A stretch of 64,000 nucleotides of DNA from positions 124,001 to 188,000 of the forward strand of contig JAAFJP010000007.1 of assembly GCA_013298125.1 (NCBI GenBank). The letters run 5' to 3'. The notes below the pieces were generated by a model that did no database searches, had not been told where the DNA came from, and was given only the letters and a program-made list of their open reading frames with translations. The stretch's first letter is position 1; each line of letters opens with the position of its first letter. Origin of the DNA: Cytophagales bacterium. GTDB taxonomy: Bacteria; Bacteroidota; Bacteroidia; Cytophagales; Spirosomataceae. A program made the translations under genes and the position numbers. This document shows, one piece after another, positions 35,882-42,995 of the stretch.

Positions 35882-35913
35882 CAAATATATAGCTAAAATA
35901 TTAAATTTTACAA
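35882..35913 (-). promoter_or_regulatory. Promoter of the TonB receptor gene
   Basis: Minus strand TATATTTG (plus 35882-35889) as TAnnTTTG, with TTG (plus 35911-35913) 21 bases upstream. The start codon is 56 bases downstream. Confidence 0.7.
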
Positions 35914-36036
35914 TCATATTCGTAAAATTGTTTGATAGGGTATTAATTTTAGAAAGTTTTGTTCGATAATAATTTTAAACTCCAAGGAAAATTACGTGTC
36001 ATTTACATTCGATTACACTTCTTAAACAAATTCATA

Positions 36037-37326
36037 ATGAAATATATTTTCACTTTTTTAGTAGCAATAATTTTTGTTCAAACCTCTTTTTCACAAAGTA
36101 AAAATTGGTCACTACATTTTCAACAAACGGTCATTCCACAGCACAAACCTAAAATAACGGCTCTGTATTCAGGCGAAAACAGTTTGGTTGATACTTCTGA
36201 GACACAGACCTCACTGACGACAACCATTTTTATCGGCAGACGATTATGGCAAGGGGCAGCCCTTTTTTATAATCCAGAATTGGCGGGAGGAAGTGGGCTT
36301 TCACAGGCAAGAGGAATTGCAGGATTTACCAATGGCGAATGTTTTAGGATTGGCGACCCTTCTCCAACTATTTATACGGCTCGATTATATTTACGACAAG
36401 ATTTTGCCTTAAAAAACTCGGCAATGGAAGCAGACGAAGATGCAGCTAATAGTTTGGCAGGTGAAAGACCAAAAGAACGATTTACGGTGGTGATGGGAAA
36501 ATTTTCAATGGCTGATTTTTTTGATAATAATTCCTACTCACATGACCCCCGAACGCAATTTATGAACTGGGCGTTGATGTCCACAGGAGCATGGGATTAC
36601 CCCGCAAATACTCGTGGATATACGTGGAACGTGGTGGGCGAGTACGTGCGTGAACGTTGGGCAATTCGGGCAGCTACGTCCTTAGTGCCAACCACTGCCA
36701 ATGGTCAAGAATTGAACTGGCAATGGAATGGAAATAATTCAAATACCCTCGAATTGGAGAAATCTACTACATTTTTTGGAAAAGAAGGTAAACTAAGAGC
36801 TTTGGCATTTTATACCACAACCTACATGGGAAGCTACGCAGAGGCAATTAAACAGACGAATCCAGACGTAACTTTAACCCGAAAACCTGGTAGGGTAAAA
36901 TATGGTTTTAGCATTAATTACGAGCAAGTCTTGACCCAAGAATCGGGGCTTTTTTTCAGGGCTTCATGGAACGACGGCAATAATGAAACGTGGGCTTTTA
37001 CCGAAATCGACCACTCCATCAGCGGAGGATTTGTGAAAGATAATTTGTTTGGAAGAAAGGAAGATAGACTCAATATTGGCTTTGCTTTGAACGGAATTTC
37101 TAACATTCATCGCCAGTATTTAGCAAAAGGAGGCTACGGTTTCATCATCGGAGATGGCAAATTGCCAAATTACGGTTTAGAGAGTATTTTAGAAATAAAT
37201 TATAATATTAAAGTAACAGATTGGCTTTCAGTAACGCCTGATTATCAGTTTGTTATGAATCCTGCCTACAACCAAGACCGAGGACCCGTTCATGCCCTTG
37301 CCTTGCGGGTGCATACGGAGTTTTGA
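36037..37326 (+). CDS. Carbohydrate-porin-like outer-membrane protein
   Basis: From the ATG at 36037 the product is 429 aa with a signal peptide (MKYIFTFLVAIIFVQTSFSQ); an earlier in-frame start at 35959 would bury this signal. The mature protein begins NWSLHFQQTVIPQHKPKITA and contains TTTIFIGRRLWQGAALFYNP, ERFTVVMGKFSMADFFDNNS, NWALMSTGAWDYPANTRG and a C-terminal strand VHALALRVHTEF. This pattern fits the OprB/AlgE-like carbohydrate porin group of Bacteroidota and Proteobacteria. It is divergent from the TonB receptor, and a joint role in uptake is possible. Confidence 0.78.
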   Translation: MKYIFTFLVAIIFVQTSFSQSKNWSLHFQQTVIPQHKPKITALYSGENSLVDTSETQTSLTTTIFIGRRLWQGAALFYNPELAGGSGLSQARGIAGFTNGECFRIGDPSPTIYTARLYLRQDFALKNSAMEADEDAANSLAGERPKERFTVVMGKFSMADFFDNNSYSHDPRTQFMNWALMSTGAWDYPANTRGYTWNVVGEYVRERWAIRAATSLVPTTANGQELNWQWNGNNSNTLELEKSTTFFGKEGKLRALAFYTTTYMGSYAEAIKQTNPDVTLTRKPGRVKYGFSINYEQVLTQESGLFFRASWNDGNNETWAFTEIDHSISGGFVKDNLFGRKEDRLNIGFALNGISNIHRQYLAKGGYGFIIGDGKLPNYGLESILEINYNIKVTDWLSVTPDYQFVMNPAYNQDRGPVHALALRVHTEF

Positions 37327-37330
37327 AATT

Positions 37331-37429
37331 TTGTCTGAATTTGGATTTATAGGATTTAAGGATTTGTAGGATTATTTTAAAAGGAAAATCCAATAAATCC
37401 TTAAATCTAAAAAATCCAAATTCAGACAA
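37331..37429. repeat. Inverted repeat, TGTCTGAATTTGGATTTATA family
   Basis: TTGTCTGAATTTGGATTTAT on the left, ATCCAAATTCAGACAAG on the right; the arms hold GGATTTAAGGATTTG words. A diverged relative of the copies at 22424 and 41071, and it has changed both arms in step (GAATTTGG/CCAAATTC instead of GAATCAGG/CCTGATTC). Confidence 0.85.
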
Positions 37430-37463
37430 GAACCCACAATCCGAAATCGAAACTCCACAATCC

Positions 37464-38054
37464 TTAAACTCCTTCCGCCAAAACTTCTTTCACCTCTGGC
37501 ACCATGCGAGTCAAAAGGTTTTCGATGCCTTGTTTCAAAGTAATCGTTGAAGACGGACATCCTGAACAAGAACCCTGCAAAAGCACTTTTACCGTACCAT
37601 CGTGAAATGAATGGAAATTGATAGCTCCCCCGTCAGATTCTACGGCTGGACGCACGTATTGGTCTAAAACCGCTTTGATTTTGATAACCGTTTCCGAATC
37701 CTGTTCTCCGTTTGCCGACTCGTAAGCCGCAATAGTAGTTTTAGTGAAAACGTCTTTTTTATCTTCAAAAAATTGTTTCAAAAATTGCTTCGTTCCAAAT
37801 AATTCATCTTCCCATTTGGTCGCATCGTCTTTGGTAATGGTGATAAAATTAGAAGAAATAAAGACTCTTCTCACGAAGTCAAAACCGAATAATTCAACCG
37901 CCAAAGGCGAATTTTTACCTTCTGTGAGAGCATCAGAGGGCGATGCGTAGTCGAAAGACGAACCGTCTGGCACTAATTCAAAGTTCAAAACAAACTTCAT
38001 TGAATTAGGATTGGGCGTTGATTCGGTATAAATGAGTATGTGGGGCTTCAACAT
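37464..38054 (-). CDS. Nfu-type iron-sulfur cluster scaffold (NifU family)
   Basis: A 196-aa Fe-S carrier. The N-terminal Nfu_N domain shows IYTESTPNPNSMKFVLNFEL and SPLAVELFGFDFVRRVFISS. The C-terminal NifU-like domain has VLDQYVRPAVESDGGAINFH and the cluster-binding CxxC in LQGSCSGCPSSTITLKQGIE, followed by LLTRMVPEVKEV. It delivers 4Fe-4S clusters to apo-proteins. Monocistronic. The gap up to 38344 contains no gene that I can support. Confidence 0.93.
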   Translation of the reverse strand: MLKPHILIYTESTPNPNSMKFVLNFELVPDGSSFDYASPSDALTEGKNSPLAVELFGFDFVRRVFISSNFITITKDDATKWEDELFGTKQFLKQFFEDKKDVFTKTTIAAYESANGEQDSETVIKIKAVLDQYVRPAVESDGGAINFHSFHDGTVKVLLQGSCSGCPSSTITLKQGIENLLTRMVPEVKEVLAEGV

Positions 38055-38344
38055 GATTTCTTAAAAGTATATACTTGTTTGAATACTTGGAACAGCAAAT
38101 TTACGAAATTAGTTTGGTGGAAATGGAAATGATGTGTTTCTCCGTAGTATAAAATGATAAATAATGACTTTTTATGCAAGAATCGGATTATGATAAAAAG
38201 TACCCAACTTGTGGTAAAACCGTAAGAAAGATGAAAAGTAATGATTGAATAGTGTAATTTCATATTGCGTGGAATTATGATTGAATTACAAAGAAAAGGC
38301 TTGGGCAAGGGCTTTTCAAGAAAATTTAAGCCCATTTCCAAAAA

Positions 38345-38390
38345 CAAAAAAGGTGTAAACGTCAGACAATCTGATATTTACACCTTTAAT
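38345..38390 (-). terminator. Intrinsic terminator of the tRNA unit
   Basis: AAAGGTGTAAA and TTTACACCTTT form an 11-bp stem. On the minus strand it lies just after tRNA-Leu and is followed by TTTTTTGTTTTT. Confidence 0.88.
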
Positions 38391-38403
38391 TTTGGGGTAA
38401 TAG

Positions 38404-38719
38404 TACCGGGGACGGGAATCGAACCCGTACGAACTTACGTTCACAGGATTTTCGTACCACTACAACTTTCGTTGCCACTGCCGAATTGCAGTTTTGGGGT
38501 CTGGACTTTCTCTTTACCGTGTTATGAAATTCATAATTTAGGTACTGCCTGTCAAGTCTCTACACCTTCCAATTCATTTCTGAAAAGGCTTGGCTCGGGA
38601 TTACCATCAGCTAAACTGTTAAGGATTCCCCGAATTTAAGCAGTTCTACATCAATCATTTCTGATTGAGCACTCAAATTTGTTTAAGTCCTGCGTGTCTA
38701 CCAGTTCCACCACCCTGGC
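38404..38719 (-). tRNA. tRNA-Leu(UAA) interrupted by a group I intron
   Basis: Exon 1 is 38685-38719 (35 nt; GCCAGGGTGG start) and exon 2 is 38404-38452 (49 nt). Joined, they give an 84-nt Leu tRNA. Its anticodon stem is CAGGA/UCCUG, the 7-base loop CUUAAAA has anticodon UAA, the long variable arm is AACG/CGUU-like, and the T arm is ACGGG UUCGAUU CCCGU. The acceptor stem is GCCAGGG/CCCCGGU, with one A-C mismatch and one G-U pair, and the discriminator is A. No CCA is encoded. Without splicing the anticodon stem-loop cannot form. tRNA-Gly lies upstream, and a terminator follows. Confidence 0.95.
38453..38684 (-). ncRNA. Group I self-splicing intron (IC3-like) in tRNA-Leu(UAA)
   Basis: The 232-nt insert lies between U34 and A35 of the anticodon, the classical site. 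Numbered 5' to 3' from 38684: P1 is exon ACUU with intron GAGU (nt 11-14) and a U-G pair at the splice site; P2 is UCAAUCA-GAAA-UGAUUGA; P3 ACUGCUU (41-47) pairs with AGGCAGU (135-141); P4 UUCGGG (51-56) pairs with CCCGAG (86-91); P7 GACUU (127-131) pairs with AAGUC (177-181); P8 UACC pairs with GGUA. P9-region hairpins CUGC/GCAG and CAAC-GAAA-GUUG follow. The last base is G (omega-G). Core strings UCCCGAGCCAAGCC and GGAAGGUGUAGAGACU resemble the Anabaena intron as I remember it. No open reading frame for a homing endonuclease is present. Confidence 0.95.
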
Positions 38720-38756
38720 AATTTGAGTCTGAGACTTCTCTCTTCCTCTTAAACTT

Positions 38757-38780
38757 AAAAAGCACCCGAAAGGTGCTTCA
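38757..38780 (-). terminator. Hairpin with T-run between tRNA-Gly and tRNA-Leu
   Basis: On the minus strand AAGCACC-TTTC-GGGTGCTT is followed by TTTAAG. It has the form of a short intrinsic terminator or a processing hairpin between the two tRNA genes. Confidence 0.6.
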
Positions 38781-38789
38781 TTTAAGCTG

Positions 38790-38862
38790 AGCGAAAAACC
38801 GGGTTCGAACCGGCGACCTCAACCTTGGCAAGGTTGCGCTCTACCAGCTGAGCTATTTTCGC
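38790..38862 (-). tRNA. tRNA-Gly(GCC)
   Basis: A 73-nt cloverleaf on the minus strand: acceptor GCGAAAA/TTTTCGC, D arm AGCTCAGCTGGTAGAGC, anticodon arm AACCT-TGCCAAG-GTT with anticodon GCC, T arm CCGGTTCGAACCCGG. Discriminator U, no encoded CCA. It contains GCGC in its D-stem region (38836-38839), the only GCGC I found in the window. Confidence 0.95.
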
Positions 38863-38886
38863 ATATTGTACTGGTGAATTGTGATG

Positions 38887-38917
38887 CAAAATTAGTGCTT
38901 TCTGTTTTTGTATGCAA
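38887..38917 (-). promoter_or_regulatory. Promoter of the tRNA-Gly / tRNA-Leu unit
   Basis: Minus strand TAATTTTG (plus 38887-38894) with TTG (plus 38915-38917) exactly 20 bases upstream. The tRNA-Gly 5' end is 24 bases downstream. Confidence 0.8.
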
Positions 38918-39031
38918 ATATTTATAGAAAAATATATAACAAAAACTTACAACATAAGTCATAATTGCCTGATTTTATTGACTTTACGACAACTAATAAT
39001 TTTACAAAAATATTCTCAAAACAGATAGAAA

Positions 39032-39062
39032 TTGGAATCCAATGTGTTTTTAAATAGTTTTG
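39032..39062 (+). promoter_or_regulatory. Promoter of the DUF2490 gene
   Basis: TTG (39032-39034), 20-base spacer, TAGTTTTG (39055-39062). An open frame could begin with this same TTG, but since it is the -33 element the true start is the ATG at 39086. Confidence 0.75.
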
Positions 39063-39085
39063 TAGATAATCCAAGAGCAAGTCGT

Positions 39086-39808
39086 ATGCGTAAATTATTG
39101 ACCACATTTATATTTCTAATATTTTTCCATTTTGTGACAGATGCCCAGCATTATGAGCATTTTACGTCTTGGAATAGGATTCTTGTCCAAAAAAAACTTA
39201 GCGACAATTGGGAGGTTTCAGCAGATGTTCATTGGCGACGACAAAATGATTTTAGGTCATCAAGTATTAGTCCATTTGCCCTAAAACTAATGGAAGGATT
39301 TAGGATAATGACTACTTATCGAACTAAGAATTTTTCCTTCTCTTTTGCTCCATTCCTACTTCATACGTATCCACTCTATGCAAAGAGCACTGATTTAGAC
39401 CGTCTGGATAGATTAGAAATCAGACCTACCATTTTTGGAGAATGGTCTAAAAAATTATCACAAAAATGGACTTTTCGTTCACGATTGGGCTATGAATATC
39501 GGATTTTTAAGCGGGATGATGGGAGTTTAGGAGACGAACAAGGTCGTGCGAGATTACGTTTGCAGATGCGTTATGCTTGGGATAAGAAGAATACTATTTT
39601 TATAAGTGAAGAGCCATTATATAACTTTGCTCCTAATGTCCCAGCGAATTCATTTAGTCAGAATCAGTTGTACCTTGCTTATAATCATGCTTTTACGTCA
39701 CATTTTTCTTTTGAAACTGGTTATTGTTGGAATCACCGCCAGAGGGCTTCGTTGGTAGAATTTGATGAAGAGAATATTTTACAGACGCACTTTATTTTTA
39801 GATTATAG
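39086..39808 (+). CDS. DUF2490 family outer-membrane barrel protein
   Basis: A 240-aa protein with signal peptide MRKLLTTFIFLIFFHFVTDA. The mature start HYEHFTSWNRILVQKKLSDN, then WEVSADVHWRRQNDF, YRTKNFSFSFAPFLLHTYPL, RLRLQMRYAWDKKNTIFISE and the closing EENILQTHFIFRL match DUF2490, predicted small outer-membrane beta-barrels of Bacteroidota. The final Phe-Arg-Leu strand is compatible with barrel insertion. Function unknown. The start was set by the promoter just upstream. Confidence 0.87.
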   Translation: MRKLLTTFIFLIFFHFVTDAQHYEHFTSWNRILVQKKLSDNWEVSADVHWRRQNDFRSSSISPFALKLMEGFRIMTTYRTKNFSFSFAPFLLHTYPLYAKSTDLDRLDRLEIRPTIFGEWSKKLSQKWTFRSRLGYEYRIFKRDDGSLGDEQGRARLRLQMRYAWDKKNTIFISEEPLYNFAPNVPANSFSQNQLYLAYNHAFTSHFSFETGYCWNHRQRASLVEFDEENILQTHFIFRL

Positions 39809-39820
39809 GAATAAAAGAGT

Positions 39821-39939
39821 TGAAATTCTCAATGTTCAATGCTCAATTTTCAATATTCAAGTAATTAATTAAATTCATAATTTGAACCCCTAAAAAAACA
39901 CTTGAACATTGAAAATTTTACATTGAATATTGAAAATTA
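39821..39939. repeat. Inverted repeat, TTCAATTTTCAA word family, copy 2
   Basis: CAATGTTCAATGCTCAATTT and later TTCAATATTCAAGT are answered by ACTTGAACATTGAAAATTTT and TTGAATATTGAAAATT. Lies between converging genes. Confidence 0.8.
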
Positions 39940-39952
39940 ATTTTACTTTTTT

Positions 39953-40792
39953 TTACTCTATTACCACCCTCTTAGCCGTTCCATCTTCGCCTTGCGTAAC
40001 GGTTACGAAAACTGTTCCTTTTACGTTTTTCTTCAAATCCACTTGTCCCATAAAATCTCCTTGGAAATCCTTGAATTTCTGTGAACCAACTTCCTTTCCG
40101 TTGATGTCAGTAACAATTACGTTTACATCACCTTTTTCAGGGGCGTGAAATTTGAGGTTCAATTTATTGTCAAAAGGCTTGTTTGGATAGATTTTGAGGG
40201 CTTTTACGGTTTTTGATTCATTCATAAAATCAAAATCTTTCATGTCGATATTAAAATTCCCCTTAAATTTTTTCATCATTGGCTCAATCGAACTGAACAT
40301 TTCTTTGTGGTCAAAATCCTTAAGTTGCTTTTTCATATCACCTTCAAAATCTTTGAAGAAAAAGGCAAAATCATCTCCTCCGTCACCATCTAAATCTTTC
40401 TCAATTCGTTTTCCGTCTTTATAAATCTCAATTTTTTTCTTCGTTTTTCCTTTTGGGGCATTTAACGAAAATGGAATATCATCGTCAGAATCCATACGCC
40501 TATCTTCATTTCTATCCACCTTGATACGGATTTGGTTACGTGAGCCTTTTTCATTGCCCGAAGCCGTCCAAAGGGAATCCGTTACTCGGTTGATGAGCTT
40601 ATCTTTGTCGTCTTGGCTCATACCTTTTACGTCATAATTACGTTCAAAGACCTCTTTTTTGCCATTTTCAGACGATTCTACATGGATTCTTAATTTACCA
40701 TCTTTTTCGTCAATGTTTTGAGAAATACTTTTTTGTGCCATTGCCGACATTCCCAAAGTCAGCATGAAAGCGGTTGTGATGATGTTTTTCAT
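39953..40792 (-). CDS. Exported protein with type IX secretion C-terminal sorting domain
   Basis: A 279-aa protein from the ATG at 40792 (signal peptide MKNIITTAFMLTLGMSAMAQ). An earlier in-frame start at 40894 would add 34 residues read from the GC-rich repeat and is rejected. The middle is charged (RNEDRRMDSDDDIPF, GKRIEKDLDGDGGDDFAFFF). The last ~85 residues form a type A sorting domain: KALKIYPNKPFDNKLNLKFH, NVIVTDINGKEVGSQKF, GTVFVTVTQGEDGTAKRVVI. So it is probably sent across the outer membrane by the T9SS and attached to or released at the surface. The cargo part is unrecognised. Confidence 0.85.
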   Translation of the reverse strand: MKNIITTAFMLTLGMSAMAQKSISQNIDEKDGKLRIHVESSENGKKEVFERNYDVKGMSQDDKDKLINRVTDSLWTASGNEKGSRNQIRIKVDRNEDRRMDSDDDIPFSLNAPKGKTKKKIEIYKDGKRIEKDLDGDGGDDFAFFFKDFEGDMKKQLKDFDHKEMFSSIEPMMKKFKGNFNIDMKDFDFMNESKTVKALKIYPNKPFDNKLNLKFHAPEKGDVNVIVTDINGKEVGSQKFKDFQGDFMGQVDLKKNVKGTVFVTVTQGEDGTAKRVVIE

Positions 40793-40813
40793 TTGGTATA
40801 ATGGATTGATTTG

Positions 40814-40921
40814 AACCTCACCCCGAACGTCGGTCGCCCCTCCCCCTCTCCGATTGAGAGGGGGAGTTATTCGTCCGACTTCTCCCCCTCTCAATCGGAG
40901 AGGGGGCTGGGGGGTGAGGTT
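40814..40921. repeat. Inverted repeat, CTCACCCC...CCCTCTCC family, copy 2
   Basis: AACCTCACCCC at the left and GGGGTGAGGTT at the right enclose the stem TCCCCCTCTCCGATTGAGAG / CTCTCAATCGGAGAGGGG. Diverged from copies 1 and 3 in the stem but identical in plan. Confidence 0.9.
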
Positions 40922-41070
40922 TGTTTTTACAATACAAACTTAACGAAACGTCTCAATATCAAATCTTTACCTTCTGTTAAAAGATGTTAAAGAGAATACA
41001 TCGAATAAGTTTTACGTTAATTTTGCTGACGAGATAAAGACACAGGAGTTTTTGAAATGTTGCATATTTT

Positions 41071-41212
41071 TCTGTCTGAATCAGGATTTACATGATTTTT
41101 GGATTTTCAGGATTACAAAAACTATTAGAGATGGTTAAAATTTTTGAAGAATACTCTTAGAAATATTTTCATCTCGTTTATCCTAAAATCTTATAATCCT
41201 GATTCAGACAGA
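41071..41212. repeat. Inverted repeat, TCTGTCTGAATCAGGATTTA family, copy 2
   Basis: TCTGTCTGAATCAGGATTTA at the left, ATAATCCTGATTCAGACAGA at the right. With the repeat at 40814-40921 it fills most of the 434-base gap 40793-41226, where I see no gene. Confidence 0.88.
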
Positions 41213-41226
41213 GGAAGCCAAAAAAA

Positions 41227-42960
41227 ATGACCAAACAAAAAATACGATATATCATTGCCCTCATGGCATTTGCCTTGTTGGGACTAATTGCCTTCCAAGT
41301 GTTCTGGTTGGGGTTTACGGTGCGTTCCAAAAATGACCAGTTCGGGAGTGATGTACGTGATGCTATGCAACAGGTAGTCAGGAAGTTATCTCAACAGGAG
41401 ATGTATTATTTTATGCAAAGAAAAATTGCTACGGAAGAAAACCAAAAGCAATTATTGGCGATTGCAAAACCCATCGAACAACAACCTAAGAAAAAGAAGA
41501 AATCGCACCCAATCGTCCCTAATAATCCATCCTTGGCGATGAATTTGGGAAATATGACCGAACGACAATTTCCATCGGATATTTTAGTATCAAAAGGCGT
41601 GGAAATTATGCCTAACGGTGAAATCAGGGAACACCAAGAGTTTTCGATTGATTTGAAGGACGAAGATATGATTAGTTTGATGAATGGTCAGAAGCAAATT
41701 GATGATATTTTTGGAGAGGCAATCCAGCGACATAATCAGATGATTCAGGATTCGATGGATAGAGCTAAATCCTTGACTACTAAGAAAATAAAGGCTAAAA
41801 AGTCCCACATTGACCGCTCTGTTCAATACGCTGAAACTGCCCAAAAAGTAAAGAATAAATCAGACATGGCGAAGGAGGTTTTGAACGATTTGATGTTTAC
41901 AAAACGCAGTATTTATGACCGTGTGAATTACCAAATTCTGGATTCGTTGCTGAAATACGAAATCAAAATGAAGGGCATCGACATCCCGTTTGAGTACGGA
42001 ATTAGTAGCATGGAAAATCCTGGGTATTTGCATTATGCCTCTTCGGTGAAGTACAAAATGACGGGTTTGAAGAGCGATAAAGACACCTACGAAGTCAATC
42101 TTTTTCCGAATGATTATAGTAATTCTGAGAACTATCTGCGGGTCTATTTTCCGAATCAGGATAAGTTTATTATCCGTAATATTTGGATGATGTACGCCAC
42201 TTCTTTGCTTTTGATTTTAGTGGTTTTGGGCTGTTTTTACGTGGCAGTAAGCACGATTGTGAAGCAAAAACAATTGGCTGACATCAAAAATGATTTCATC
42301 AATAACATGACTCACGAGTTCAAAACGCCCATTTCCACCATTTCATTGGCAACTCAAATGCTTGGTGATGAGGCTGTTACGGCGAGTTCTTCGATGTTCA
42401 AAAGATATTTGGGAATTATCAGAGATGAAAACAAACGCCTCGGCTCGCAAGTAGAAAAGGTATTGCAAACCGCCCAAATGGAACGTGGGGAAGTTAGCCT
42501 GAAATTGGGTACGGTGAATGTGCATCAAATTATTGAGCGAGTTTTAGAAAATATTAGTCCACAAATTGAATTGCGAGAAGGCATTATCGACATGGATTTA
42601 CAGGCAGAAAACCCTGAAATTCAGGCAGATGAAGTGCATTTGACCAATATCATTTTCAATCTTTTGGACAATGCCAACAAATATTCTCCCGAAAAACCCA
42701 TCATCAAAATCACGACTGAAAACACGGAGAAGGGACTTTCTATCAAAGTATCAGACCAAGGAATTGGTATGACGAAGGAATCCATCAAAAACATTTTTGA
42801 GAAATTCTACCGTGTGCCTACGGGTAATGTACATGACGTGAAAGGCTTTGGCTTGGGATTGAGCTACGTGAAAAAGATGGTGGAGGAGCATCAAGGGAGG
42901 ATAAATGTACAGAGTAAGATAGGGGAGGGGAGTGAGTTTGAGGTGGTGTTGCCTGTGTAG
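41227..42960 (+). CDS. Membrane sensor histidine kinase
   Basis: A 577-aa two-component sensor. One transmembrane helix lies at about residues 8-30 and a second at about 320-342 (MMYATSLLLILVVLGCFYVA), with a ~290-residue periplasmic sensor part between that is lysine-rich and unrecognised. HisKA: FINNMTHEFKTPISTISLA with phospho-acceptor H363. HATPase: NIIFNLLDNANKYSP (N box), KVSDQGIGM (G1), VKGFGLGLSYVKKMVEEHQG (G2). There is no HAMP domain. The probable partner response regulator is 3.6 kb downstream at 46568. Confidence 0.93.
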   Translation: MTKQKIRYIIALMAFALLGLIAFQVFWLGFTVRSKNDQFGSDVRDAMQQVVRKLSQQEMYYFMQRKIATEENQKQLLAIAKPIEQQPKKKKKSHPIVPNNPSLAMNLGNMTERQFPSDILVSKGVEIMPNGEIREHQEFSIDLKDEDMISLMNGQKQIDDIFGEAIQRHNQMIQDSMDRAKSLTTKKIKAKKSHIDRSVQYAETAQKVKNKSDMAKEVLNDLMFTKRSIYDRVNYQILDSLLKYEIKMKGIDIPFEYGISSMENPGYLHYASSVKYKMTGLKSDKDTYEVNLFPNDYSNSENYLRVYFPNQDKFIIRNIWMMYATSLLLILVVLGCFYVAVSTIVKQKQLADIKNDFINNMTHEFKTPISTISLATQMLGDEAVTASSSMFKRYLGIIRDENKRLGSQVEKVLQTAQMERGEVSLKLGTVNVHQIIERVLENISPQIELREGIIDMDLQAENPEIQADEVHLTNIIFNLLDNANKYSPEKPIIKITTENTEKGLSIKVSDQGIGMTKESIKNIFEKFYRVPTGNVHDVKGFGLGLSYVKKMVEEHQGRINVQSKIGEGSEFEVVLPV

Positions 42961-42995
42961 AAAAATTAATATTCAGTCATAAGTCTATATGAACA

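Noticed and set aside
38265-38639. 124-aa open frame on the plus strand
   Set aside because: It runs antisense through the tRNA-Leu exon and the group I intron; the RNA structures explain the sequence.
39953-40894. Longer start for the T9SS-sorted protein
   Set aside because: The 34 extra residues are read from the GC-rich inverted repeat and precede a good signal peptide starting at 40792.
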